Assembly: GCF_963662255.1 (NCBI RefSeq)
Contig: NC_085052.1
Coordinates: forward strand, 12,917,807-12,981,806
Direction: 5' to 3'
Length of the DNA stretch: 64,000 bases
Origin: Cinclus cinclus
Taxonomy: Eukaryota; Chordata; Aves; Passeriformes; Cinclidae
The notes beneath the pieces were generated by a model. It was not told where the DNA came from and did not search any database. It worked only from the letters and a program-made list of their open reading frames with translations. Position 1 is the stretch's first letter; the number at the start of each line of letters is the position of its first letter. The translations under genes were made by a program, and so were the position numbers. Positions 37,830 through 54,081 of the stretch are shown piece after piece.

Positions 37830-38599
37830 TCTCCCCGTGGTCACTTGGTGAATCGAGAGGTTGTAGCACTGGCTATTACAACGAATTACAGGTGGAAAAT
37901 ACACTTAATACGAAAGGGAGAACTGGAAATAATTGAATGAATTTACAAGTGTGGAGATTGCTCTTTGCGTCAATGGCCGATCGTGTTTAAATACAGATAA
38001 CCCTTTGCGCTGCCCATCCCGGGCATCGGTCCCCGGGCGGAACTCGCTGGGCATTTACCCGCGGGGAGCAGGTGGTGCCACGAGGGGAGACTTAGGGTTT
38101 GAAAACCCCCATGATTTCCTATTTCTAGATCACTTCCACGATTTAATGCCATAGCTAATACCTGTGCTGCAAACGACAAGTGCTGCAGCAAGTTTTAAAG
38201 TGCCCTGACAGAATTTGTATGTATTCTTAAACGTCATCAATGAGTTTAGGTGCAAAAATTAGTTAGTTAAATGGTGAGCAGGGTAGACCTTTGCTAGGAA
38301 ACTTTCCACTGCCAATCGTTAATTCCAAAAATTACGTTGGAAAATGTAATAAAATAAATGATATAAAAACTTGACAGATGTTAACTTCGATTACATACAG
38401 TATGTAGATGTCAAGAACAAAATCCTTAGGTCAAAAATTACTTTGAGTCATAATCTGTGGTGCTGGAATCTGTCGATAATTTTTTAAAGTAGAAAAATAT
38501 TTTCTCTATATTTGCAGATCAGATATTTCGACCCATATACGAATCACTTGTAAAAAAGACAAGTGCAAATAAAGAAAAGCGCCTGAATACGTCGGGGTC
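37830..38599. promoter_or_regulatory. Candidate regulatory region at the edge of the upstream CpG-rich block
   Basis: This AT-rich unique sequence has dispersed CpGs, for example ACGAATTACAGG, GTCAATGGCCGATCG and a TTAGTTAGTTAAATGG phrase. It has many A/T runs and no gene. It merges on the right into the CpG-rich block beginning near 38600. The mixture of CpG and TAAT cores outside an island is unusual for the window. Confidence 0.25.
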
Positions 38600-39575
38600 T
38601 CTTGATTTCGGGGACAGAAGGGACTCGCGGACAGGGCAAGGACTCGTCCCCGCAGCCACCCACCTGTACGGCAGCTGCCTGGGGGGAACGGGGCAGCCCC
38701 CCCTGCCCGGCACTCCTCTCCAATGCAAACAGCAGCAAATTAGATTTAAGTTTACCGATTGGTTCTGCCATAATTTGTATTTGCTTTTTGCGTACTAATT
38801 GACCTCGGGGAGGGGAAAAGAAGGAGGAAATAAACAAACAAACGCGAGGATTTAGCGAGGAGAGTTTTGAGGTTTTTAGAGCTAAGCCCGTAACAATGTT
38901 TGCAATAATTAAGACCATTATTATCGGATCTTCTCATTCATTAGTGAAAGCTACTCTGTTAGCGGAGCCGGCAGGGCGGGCCGCTTCCCGCCTGCCCGGC
39001 GTTGGGAGCTGCCTGCTCCCCTGCCCCCGAGGGCGGCTTTTAAGATGGGGGGGCGGGGAGGGGAGAGGCACAAATCTGTTGGCAAAACAGGACTTTGTCT
39101 GACGGAGGAAAGGCCTAAGGCTCGGGGCGGGTGGGAGACAAAGAGGCCGCCGCTCCCCCGGCGAGCGAGCAAACAGGGCAGCTGCCGGCACCGGGGCCGG
39201 CGGCGGTGAGCAGCCGTGGTGAGGGGCGACCGCAGGATCGGGCCGTATCACGACTGCCACCCTCAATGTCGCGAAGGGCCTGGCTGTCGCCGGGGTCAGT
39301 TTCCCGGAGCGGGGGAGACCCAGGGGGAGGCGGTGGAGGGACGCGGGTGACCGGCCCACGCCCGCTCCCTTGCTGTCACGGAGAGTGTAATTAAACTGTG
39401 AGTTAATAACGGGGCATAGCCCACGGTGTCCCCCACTGCCGTCGATGCCCTCGGGGATGGCGGCCAGACGTCGTTCATTACAGAGGGGCTGGTGCGGGGC
39501 GGGTGGCCAAGGGGACGGGGCTAATGGGATTACACGCATTTCTGCACGGTGGAGAGAGGGGCCGGTGCCGCAGGA

Positions 39576-39630
39576 CCAATAATTTATTGGCAGATGCTCC
39601 TCCGGCAACCGGCGACATTGCATATTCATG
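39576..39630. promoter_or_regulatory. CCAAT palindrome next to a POU-type site
   Basis: CCAATAATTTATTGG (39576-39590) is a 15-bp palindrome apart from its centre and holds two opposed CCAAT boxes. At 39617-39630 lies ATTGCATATTCATG. Its reverse complement, CATGAATATGCAAT, is close to the palindromic Oct-dimer (MORE) element. They are about 26 bp apart inside the CpG-rich block. Binding is inferred. Confidence 0.35.
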
Positions 39631-40119
39631 GGGGGCCGCCGGGCATGGCGGGCCCCATCGGCCACCGCCCCATTTCCTTCCCCCCCGCGCGTACCCCCGT
39701 CTGGGGAGGATCCGTAAGGACGAGAGACGCCCGGCCTGTTGCATGGAGCTGGTCAGACCCAAAGCAGAGAGAGGTGGGATGCCGAGGGAAGGTGCAGGTC
39801 CCTCGGGACTCCACGGCTCCAGCCCTCTTTGCACCCACAGGTGCGATGAGTCGGGTCCCTGCACTTCCCTCTGCTGAACCTGTGTTCTCCAAGAAGCCAG
39901 GGGCTACAAGAGGATGAAGGCGCAGTTTGCGAACTGCTCTAAATACTTTTTTTTGGGTAGATAACTACTGCCCCGGGAGATGTCGTTGACAGAGCGCGGA
40001 GCCGGCCCCGCCGTTCCTTCCCCGCCGTATTAACTCGTAGCCCCTCGGTCGTTTGTAACCATAAAGGGGAGAAATATCGTTGCGGGCGAAGTTCGTGCGA
40101 TGCTGCGGCTCCCACTGCG

Positions 40120-40325
40120 CCGGGCACTTTATACTCATTAAGTGCAGCGGCGCTAAGTCATTACTGTAATAAGGAGTTATGCTGAATGCACGGGACCACG
40201 TTTCCAAAGCCATAAATTACAACTGTCAGTGCGTATTCGAGGGATCAACAGAGCTGGGAGTAATTATTTACAGCGTGCTTTATAGAGCAATTAAAAATTC
40301 CCCGAATGGTGTTAATTGCTTTTAA
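40120..40325. promoter_or_regulatory. Candidate conserved noncoding element inside the CpG-rich block
   Basis: AT-rich interval flanked by CpG-dense DNA. It contains TACTCATTAAGTG, CATTACTGTAATAAGG, CCATAAATTACAAC, GAGTAATTATTTACAG, GCAATTAAAAATTCC and GGTGTTAATTGC. It is among the strongest homeodomain-site clusters in the window. Confidence 0.35.
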
Positions 40326-41149
40326 CGCTCAGAAAGAACAGGCCGCCCTTCCCGCGGACCCTGAGCGGGGAAAAAGTCCGTGCGGGCTCGTGCTCGGTGG
40401 GAGCTTCGGAAAACGAGATTTCCCGTTGGGGAGCCCACGGGAACCCGGCTGGTTGGTGCGGGGGTCGTCCTGTTTCTCTATCGGCGGGTGTCGCGACACT
40501 TGCGACGTAACTCAGTGCGGGCGGCAGTGCTGAGGGATAGAGCCCCGACGGCAGCGGACACCGCGGGTCCCGGTCTGGGGAGAGGGAGGGAGATCCCGAC
40601 GGGGCTGTCTTGGCCCCGCAGCTCACCCGCCGGCCCCCGTGCGTAGCCCGAGCCCGCACCCGCACAGGCGCCTTCGCCGTAATGGACTTCACAGGGGCCG
40701 CAACGGGAGAGAAAGCCGCGGGAGGTGATGGAGCAGAAGGAGGGATAATACCCGGACTGGGGGTGGTCCCGGCGCAACGAAGCGAGGGAGGGAAGGAGTC
40801 GGGATGCACAATTCTGCTGAGGGGTGTTTGTCACCGCGCACCTGCCCACGGCAGAGTTGCTCACTCTCCTTTCAGCAGTACAGAGGATTTTACAGGTTCT
40901 GGAAAGCACCACTCCAAGTGCGGTGTTTGGACCGAGCCCGATGCGCTTTGATGGGGTCTTGTCAAGGTCCCAGACACACCACTTTTGTCCCCTTCCCCTC
41001 AGGAGGGCTTGTATTTCGCAGCGGTGTCCCGGCCAGCAGCTGCGAGGCAGAGAGGCAGCTTGTGATGCCAAACTCCCGGGAGCCCCGAGCTGCAAAGGAG
41101 CTCAGGGGCCAAGAGGAGCCCCGGCAAGACGGCAAGGCAGAAGAAAAGG

Positions 41150-44040
41150 AGAATGGAGGGTGGAGGTCAGGCCCTGGCTAGGCTGCTCCTCTCTGCTAGC
41201 AGGAGGCAGATGCACACGATCAATGAGAGAACCTGAGAAAGGATCCCCGGGCACTTCATGGGGAGGGAGAGCCTTATGCATCAGGAGGAGCCCTCATGTC
41301 AATTGTCACTTCCTAGCATGGATATACTGGGCCCTCAACCCTCATCTGGGGCAGGATTAAAACACCATTTTGGAAATGAACTTGTCCCAGCAGCTGTTTG
41401 GGGTAGGTGAAGGGGGACAAAAGTTCCAAGGCTTGCAGGAGTATGTAGTGGCTGTGGATACTTGAAGGAGGTGAGATGCTCTGGAGAAGTGGAGACCAAG
41501 GACACTGGGCTTCCTTAATGTATTAATTTTGCAGCAACTTAGTGCACATGTCAGCTCCTGCGTTGGAGGCTTTCTTCTACCTCCAAGGAGGTATGACCCA
41601 CTTTATTGGTGTTTCCTGCAGAATGGGACTTCTCTATACAGAAGAACTAAGAACTAAAGCAGCAGTTTGGGCAAACATCTGGGAATGTTAATCTCCCTGG
41701 GCTCTGCCTAGAGTGTGATACCTGAAATATTTTTGCAGGGCCTGGCATTTAGAGTCCTAGCAAAGAGTAACAAATCCAGCCCTCAGAAAATGGAAGCATA
41801 TTGTCCACTGATCCAGGCAGAGACAGCTGGGCTGGGGTGCCTGTGCCCCCCTCCCTGGAATCCATTTGTAGGATTATTGGATGCATCTCAGAGTAGGTGC
41901 TGGTCCCTTGTAGACCCTCCTGTTGGGATGTGAACCTGAAAGCACCCTGACATGTCTTAGTGTGTGAGCCTGCAGCACTGCCTCTTTAGCCTCAAAATTA
42001 GGGAGGCAAAAACCATGTATTAATTGACAGGACATTTCCAGAGCCTTGTGCTCTACAGTACTGCTCAAGTCACAGCCCTGGAGAGCCTAAGGGGAAACTG
42101 AGGCCAGGAGCAATTTCAACTGGAGCATCTGAACTGGGTGTGCCCTGGATCTTAGACGTGCAGTGCCCAGACTTCCAATGCCAGAAGCTGTTTGGCTTTC
42201 TCAAGAATGAAAGTGAAGTCTGGCTTGTGCAGAGAAAAAATCCTAGGGCTATGCATCATCCCAAACTCACCAGTAATTACCAGAAATATTGAATCCCTGT
42301 CAGGACCTAGGCCTGCCTGCTCTTCTCCCTTGTCCTCACTGCGTGCTGGGCAGAAGGAATTCTGATTTACCTGTAATCTGTCTCCTGGCAAGTTTTATTG
42401 CCCCAAAGCCTCTACCTTGGACTCAGCAGCTGGGGGCTGTGGCCCTCACTAACCAGACTGGATCGCTGGTGGTGACCTAGTGATTTCTCAGGGCCAGTCC
42501 CTCTAGGGCCTTCAGCATCTGCTCAGCCTGGGGGTTCCCTGGCACAGAGAAGGCCAAGGCTTTTCCTGGCATTAACTGGGGCCTTTGGGATGTGCAAGTG
42601 ACATCAGGCAGCTGTGTTATTTACTGGAGGGGGAGAATCTCCTGGGTCTCAGGACTTGGCAGCAGATCTGGGTCCCTCTGGATATCAGAGCACACTGCCA
42701 GGGGACTCAGGCACTGTGCAGGACTGGCATGGCATGTTTTATTGCTTCCCTGTGGAGACAACCTGACATGCTCAGGGCAGGTGAGCAGGCTCTGTCCCAC
42801 ATCTCCTGTGTGGCAAGGGGTAGGAGAAGAAGCTCAGGCATATCCTGAAGAAGGGGAAAGGTAGCTGCAGTCCTGTGGGACAAGAAGGCCCCCTGCCCGA
42901 GGGCAGCCTCCCGGCCCCGGCTGGCCCCAGCCCTCACTCCCTCCCTCCTCTCCCAGCTCCTCCTAACCACAAGGACTTTGGTTGATGGAGCTGGCGCCAG
43001 CGAGTTCCCTGAAGAGTTCAGAAGTCAAGAACTGAGGCAGGTACTGGGAGGGAGGGGAAACCCGACCCCATCGGGCAGGCAGGGCTGGGTGGTGGTGGGG
43101 GTAGGCTGGCTGGGCACCAGCCGGGCATGGGGCCGAGAGGCGGCTGTGGGTTGCTGCTGCCGCCCGCTGTCTCCTCAACCTTCCCGTGTGGGGCTGTGGT
43201 GGTGGGTGTGGTGATAGTGACGGATCTTGGGGTATCACAGCAGGGTTGTGGCTTGGGTCAGGGTGGCAGGAACCCACAAGCGCTGGTGTGTCATTGTGTG
43301 CGTGCCTGGGGGTGACTGAACACATGGGACTGTCGTGTGTTACTGCCTGCTCTGGGAGCGACTGTGGATGTGAATACTTACATCCACTGTAAAGGTGTGG
43401 ATGAGAACGTGTGTCAGAACTTGTGTGTGTGCAAGGGGCTGTAACTGCGAGTGTGTAAGACACGCACAAATGTAGGTGTGTGTGCAGGAGAATGTGGGGG
43501 ACTGTGAGCATGGGTGCCTGTGAGCTCGTGAGAATGTTTGTGAGCTTGTGTGCAGGACTGGGAGTGTGAGGATAAGGATGGGATGATAGAGCTGGTGATG
43601 AGTGAGGAGGTGTACCTGAGTACACAGACGTGACTTTCCATGCCAGCGCCATTTGTTTTATATGGGGGATACCGCAGAGCAGGCTGTCCTGTGGGGTCCC
43701 CGCGGTTCCTTATGGACACGCTGAAGGTGGGAAGGACAGCCTTTACCCCAGGCAGGGAGGAGGGGGCCTGGACGGCCGATCCCAGCCCGTAGCGGGAAGG
43801 ATAAGGCAGGCAGAACACAAACCACCGGGCAAAATCCTGATGCCGAGGCCGGGAACGCTAGGTCGGGCTGGGCAGCGCTGGTGGGCAGCAGTCGGAGGAC
43901 GAATTCAAGGTGCCACCGGCGGCTCTGGGCACGGCCCGGCTGTGAGGAGCAGGCACCGGCGGGCAGGACAGCAAGAAATTTTACAGAAATTGCAATAGTG
44001 GCTTTAATTTTCATGCTGTTTTAAACTTTTAAAATAATTT
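41150..44040. other. Intergenic sequence immediately upstream of TLX1
   Basis: No exon is recognised. The first 1.7 kb is ordinary CpG-poor sequence. From about 42880 GC and CpG rise, and from about 43190 to 43620 the plus strand becomes GT-rich (listed separately). Confidence 0.5.
43190..43620 (+). repeat. Degenerate GT-rich tract upstream of TLX1
   Basis: About 430 bp has many short GTGTG runs separated by unique bases and no exact period. It includes an inverted repeat GTGGATGT...ACATCCAC (43364-43387, 8-bp arms, 8-nt loop). Two more tracts of the same strand bias lie in the TLX1 leader and in intron 2. Confidence 0.6.
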
Positions 44041-44125
44041 TGTATATATACACAGATACATATATATATATATAGACACAGATACATATGTGTGTGTGTG
44101 TATATATATATTTATACATATACAG

Positions 44126-44173
<48 letters not shown>

Positions 44174-44187
44174 TTTTTTTTTTTTTT
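44041..44187. repeat. Compound (TA)n/(TG)n microsatellite ending in T14
   Basis: Interrupted TA and TG dinucleotide repeats with GATACATA and GACACAGATACATA interludes end in (TA)21 at 44131-44172, then C, then T14 (44174-44187). Such alternating tracts can form cruciform or Z-DNA. The block lies about 1.35 kb before the TLX1 start codon, at the left edge of the promoter CpG island. Confidence 0.95.
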
Positions 44188-44909
44188 AACGAAAACATTC
44201 ATCTCTCCGCGGGCAGGTGCGGGAGGGGACGGCGGCAGCAGACGGCGGTTCCAGCAGTGACGGGTGCCCCGTCAGCGGTGTCCACTGCCCCGTGGGCCTC
44301 AGCTGGGGTCTGCCATCGTCCCGAGGGTATGAGCCCAGCTCCGGCTCTCCGGAGGGAGAACCCCCAAGCCTCCTCCCATCACACCCCTTCCACGAGTCCG
44401 GGCACTTGTGGGGTGCCCTTCTCAAAGTCCCCGTGTCTCTGCTCTGCGGTCTGGTGGTGAGACAGCCGCCTTTTCCGCTGCTTTTTGAAAGGTGCCGATT
44501 TTGAAATTGAGAACACCCTTCCGGAACAAAGGGGCACGAAGGGTCTGGGATCTCACCAGAAGGGGATCCTCCGGCTTCAGCCCTCGCTCGGGATGAGCGG
44601 CAGCCCTTGGGGATCGCAGCCTACGCTCGGTTCTCCGGCGGGGGCTGGCAGCAAAGATCCCCCTTCCCTGCGGTCTGCGGCCACAAACTCCGGGACCAAA
44701 CGCCCCCGCTCTGCCGCGCGGTATCAGCCACTATTTCACCCCCCAATGTCCCGCGCTCACCCAGCGCTCACTTATTAAGGCTGAGACGGGCGGCGATTAT
44801 TTTTTCTTTCTTTCTTTGCGGAGGGGGTGCGAGAGGGGGCTGGGGAAGAAGAAACTCCTCTTGTGTGCTCTTCTCTGCTGTCATTCACTGGGCTGCTCTC
44901 AGCATCCAA

Positions 44910-44960
44910 CCAATGGAGAGTGAGGGCCTGCAGCAGTAGGCCCTGGGTAGGGTGATTGAT
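44910..44960 (+). promoter_or_regulatory. TLX1: CCAAT box and PBX-type TGATTGAT in the TLX1 promoter
   Basis: CCAAT at 44910-44914 and TGATTGAT at 44953-44960 are 43 bp apart, start to start, or about four helical turns. TGATTGAT is the classic PBX-HOX composite core. TLX proteins themselves work with PBX, so autoregulation is conceivable. This is inference. Confidence 0.35.
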
Positions 44961-45318
44961 GGGCAAGCGGGGCGGCGGGCGATCGCACTCACAATCCGCC
45001 GCGCTCCGCTCCGCGGGGCTCCCGGCTCCCCACTGCCGGCCGAAGCGAGGGGTCCCCGGGGCACCCTTGTGCGTGTGTGTGTGTGTGTGTCCGTGCGTAC
45101 GTCTATGTGTCCTGGGTGAAAGGCTCCTGACGTGTCTTGGTACCTGGAGGTGCTGGGTCTCATCACAGCGGGACCAGTGTGCATGGCCGGAGTGTCGCCT
45201 CTCTGCTTCTGGAAGCTGTTGGGTGTTTGGTGCGGTTGTGTCTCCAGTGTCTGTGTCCTGGGCACGGCTGTCGCGTCCCGGGCTGCGGGGGTGTTTCACT
45301 CTTGTACCTAGGCTGCGC

Positions 45319-45435
45319 ATGGCTGTGCTGGTGTGTCTTCGTGCTGAGCGTGTGGCTGCCGTGTCCCGGCCTTGCGTGGCTCTGCTGACGTTTCTTGGGG
45401 TGCTCTGCCGTCGTGCTATGGGACTGAGCGCGTAG
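45319..45435 (+). other. Possible upstream ORF in the TLX1 leader (38 codons)
   Basis: An ATG at 45319 opens a frame that stops at 45433-45435, 106 nt before the TLX1 ATG. Whether it is transcribed depends on the unknown TLX1 start site. The peptide has no recognised domain. Confidence 0.25.
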
Positions 45436-45541
45436 CCGGCGTGCTCCGGCTGTGTGCGGCCCCGTTGCCGGTTTCGGGGGGGTGCGGGGCTGTGCCGCCC
45501 TGCCCGGTGTGGAGGTCCGGCCCCGGTGTCCGAGAGGCGGC

Positions 45542-51405
<5,864 letters not shown>

Positions 51406-52740
51406 GTGTGGCACGCACTGGTGACACCTACACCTTCTCTGGCGGGGCTGTCCCCAGGGGTACGCGAGGCATTCTTGGTGGGACATGTTGCAACTCTGTT
51501 TCTCCTTGAGGAGGGCTGGAACCCCCTGATACTCTGGCCACATACATCCTATATATATCCAGCCGGAGAGACCCTTCACAAGGAACAAAAAGAAGGAAAG
51601 CCACCCCAAAAACTGTCCCCAGCCATGGAGTTACTGGAGCAGCAATGCTGTCTCACCTCCCCCCAGCCCCTTTGTTTTCTTGAAAGTCTCCAGTGTCGAC
51701 CCTGAACTTGCTGACGTGCTGCCAGACAAAAGCCCAGCCCTGACAGACACAGCCGCTGGTGATCATCCAGCTGGGGCAGAGGAAAACTTCCTTAGGATTA
51801 TACTGGCAGCAGTGCAAAGTCTATGTACACCCTTATATATCCATATATATATATTCATATATATATATATATGTATATATATGTTTTGAACTGATGTCTG
51901 GAAAGAAAAGGAGGAGGCTCCCTGGGAAGCATGTCTCTGCTGTGAGCCTTTTTGGGTCATCTGCACCGGAGATGTTCGGGGATGCAACAAATGGAGGAAA
52001 CAGCAGCAATTTCTGCTTGTGCCAGATGGGAACCCTTCAGATCTCACCTCGCTGTCTCTCCTCCCCTTTTTTCATTAATTTTTTTCTGGCGAGGGGGAAA
52101 CAAGAAAAGGATCTGACAGACTCCTGAGGACGGTAAATATGATATCTCAATTGTATGAAGAGTCCAAACAGTCCCTGGCTGCCATGGACTCTGTGCCCAT
52201 CAGCAAGTATTTTAATAATGAGAAGACTTGGGTGGCAGTTTGTGGGGGTAATGCAGTTTCTTCCCATGGAATATTTCCATATAATTTGCAAAATGTTGTC
52301 CAATGTTTTATTTTATCAGTTTCCTGTTAGAAGGCAGTTCCAGACAGCAAAAATCTGATTTCATTCTCAGCTCTTTAACTCAGTGTTCTTTTAATTGTAC
52401 CAAGAGAATGAGACATAATTAAACAAAGCACTTCTAGGAAATGCCAGGAATATATATATATATATATATATAAACAGTATATATTTTTCAGTTACTTATA
52501 ATCTAAAACAGTGCTGCCAATTTAAGCAGCTAGTACAAACAAGCAACCAGAAAACCTATTTTCAGTGAGATTTTTAAAGGCATTGATTTGTTTGCTTTTT
52601 TTGTTTTTTTTTAAGTTATGCACTTACAAGGTGTTTTATGTGTATTCATTTTATAAAGTGCTTGTGTAATTTATGTGGAAATGAAAAAGAAAATAAAAAA
52701 ATCTCCAGGGTACTGAATAAATCATTTAAAGCCTTGCTGT
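51406..52740 (+). other. TLX1: TLX1 3' UTR with poly(A) signals
   Basis: It runs from after the TAA stop to just past two canonical AATAAA signals at 52692-52697 and 52716-52721, which put cleavage near 52.73-52.75 kb. It includes a TATA-rich repeat at about 51833-51880 and a second TA run near 52450-52472. A/U-rich stretches lie in its last 400 nt. The end is inferred from the signals. Confidence 0.7.
52692..52721 (+). terminator. TLX1: TLX1 polyadenylation signals (two AATAAA)
   Basis: Two canonical hexamers, starts 24 nt apart, are followed by a T-containing downstream region (TTGCTGTTCCCTGTC near 52735). They are the first AATAAA motifs seen after the stop codon. Confidence 0.7.
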
Positions 52741-54027
52741 TCCCTGTCTATTAGTTCCCCAAGAGGAGACAGCATATCACAACTACAGCTGAAGCCTGTG
52801 CTATTTTTTTAAAATGAAAATAGGGTTAGCATTTCCATTTGACTTTGCTCAGGTCCACTTAGCTTCGGAAGCTCCAGATGTAATATGCTGTGTTTTAATC
52901 CCTGGTCCTATAAACATTTTCAGGCTTCAATCCAGCAGTGCATTTAGCACTTGCTTTAATTGAAGCCTTTCTGGGGGGCTTGCTGGGGGTGGCAGGGACT
53001 TAGCCTTCAACTCATGTGGAATAATTAATTGAGTAAGACCTTGGAATGAAGTCTCACCTGGGCTGAGGCAAATCTACAGATATTTATGTCTGAGGTTGAA
53101 TACAGAAAAGGGAGTTCGAATATGAAGAAATGTGCGAGAGTACATTTAAGGGGCAATCTTGCAAGAGTTTATTCTGGGGACACTGTTTTCCATTCGTACT
53201 CAGCCTTGCTGCAGGATTTGTCTCCAGCTTGGCAAACCCTTCTCAGAGGAAAATCAAACTGGTGGGAAAACTCACCCCAGCTTCCTTGGGGAAGACTCCC
53301 AGCCCTGCGGCTGGCTTCAGCCTGGTGTTTCCTTCCAGCACTGGGAATTACTGAGTGAAAGGTGTTGGAGGATTTGACTGAGAAGGGCAGGCAGCCCAGA
53401 GCAGTGGCAAGGACCCCTGACGTGGCCCTGGGGTCCAGGCTGCCTGTGGGACATCTGCAATGAATACCCCAAGCCTTTGATACCTGGTGGGTGACAGTGC
53501 TCCGGGAGGCTCCTCTGGGTGCAGCATTGTTGGGGAGTTTGTTAAGGGAGCATATGGATAGCTCGCTTCATCCAAAATCTGCTATCGTAGGACCAGGCTG
53601 AGAATTTACGGTGCTGCAGGATTTTCCCATTCTGCAGTCCAATGTGTACGAGAACACAGAGAAACATCTGCAGCAATGGAAAGAAAAGAAGTCAGAAAAA
53701 GAAAAAATGGATAAAACACAGGAAAATATAAAACTCGGAGAACATGCATTTTTGGAAGTATCTTTAGGAGATGATACTAAAATAAAACTATTTGTATTCT
53801 TTCCAAAGTAAATTTCAGGGAAGTCTTTTGTTTGAATTCTGTTTCATACTTTAGTCAGATTTTCTGATTTTGATTTTGCTTATTATTTGACATGCACCCA
53901 ACTTTGTCTATAAAGTTAAACTCATTCAGGAGGCATGGCTGTGTACAAATCTTTAATGGTTTACAGTTTGTTGCAGTGTATATTTTTGTGTTCAGGGCTT
54001 CTGCATAGGAAAAACCATCAACCATAA

Positions 54028-54080
<53 letters not shown>
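54028..54080. repeat. (AAT)n microsatellite, about 17-18 copies
   Basis: A pure AAT trinucleotide array of 53 bp. Read on the minus strand it is a poly-Tyr stretch in an open frame, which is an artefact. Confidence 0.97.

Positions 54081-54081
<1 letters not shown>

Larger units (their letters stand above)
22826..38599. other. Intergenic sequence between KAZALD1 and TLX1, distal part
   Basis: No coding exon is recognised in these 15.8 kb. Many AT-rich islands with TAAT/ATTA cores alternate with ordinary unique sequence. The clearest are listed separately as candidate regulatory elements. The pattern fits the regulatory territory of a developmental homeobox gene, which is an inference. Confidence 0.55.
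38600..41150. promoter_or_regulatory. Large CpG-rich block 4-7 kb upstream of TLX1
   Basis: About 2.5 kb of high GC with frequent CpG lies in sub-blocks (38950-39400, 39480-39720, 39960-40150, 40330-40850, 41020-41130). These alternate with AT-rich segments carrying homeodomain-type cores. The flanks are CpG-poor. Open frames here, including one of 243 codons on the minus strand, show no domain and are expected in stop-poor GC-rich DNA. It may be an enhancer island, an alternative TLX1 promoter, or the promoter of a noncoding transcript such as the human TLX1NB counterpart. Confidence 0.5.
44200..45541 (+). promoter_or_regulatory. TLX1: TLX1 CpG-island promoter and 5' UTR
   Basis: GC-rich, CpG-dense sequence runs from just after the T14 tract into TLX1 exon 1 and beyond. 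It contains a CCAAT box (44910-44914) and a PBX/HOX-type TGATTGAT (44953-44960). A (GT)n run near 45073-45090 and a GT-rich leader follow. No TATA box was found near a likely start. The transcription start cannot be placed precisely; a position around 44.95-45.2 kb is a guess. Confidence 0.6.

Noticed and set aside
38934..39665. 243-codon minus-strand open frame in the upstream CpG-rich block
   Set aside because: Stop codons are scarce in CpG-rich DNA. The product is Pro/Arg/Ala-rich with no recognised motif, and overlapping frames on both strands are equally open.
40478..41095. 205-codon minus-strand open frame
   Set aside because: Same GC-rich, stop-poor context; no domain and no splice or poly(A) layout supporting a gene.
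43630..43998. Plus-strand frame of 122 codons in GC-rich DNA before TLX1
   Set aside because: No recognised domain; lies in a promoter-flanking CpG-rich region.
44092..44460. 122-codon plus-strand frame beginning with alternating Tyr/Ile
   Set aside because: Translation of the TA microsatellite running into the TLX1 promoter island; no protein similarity.
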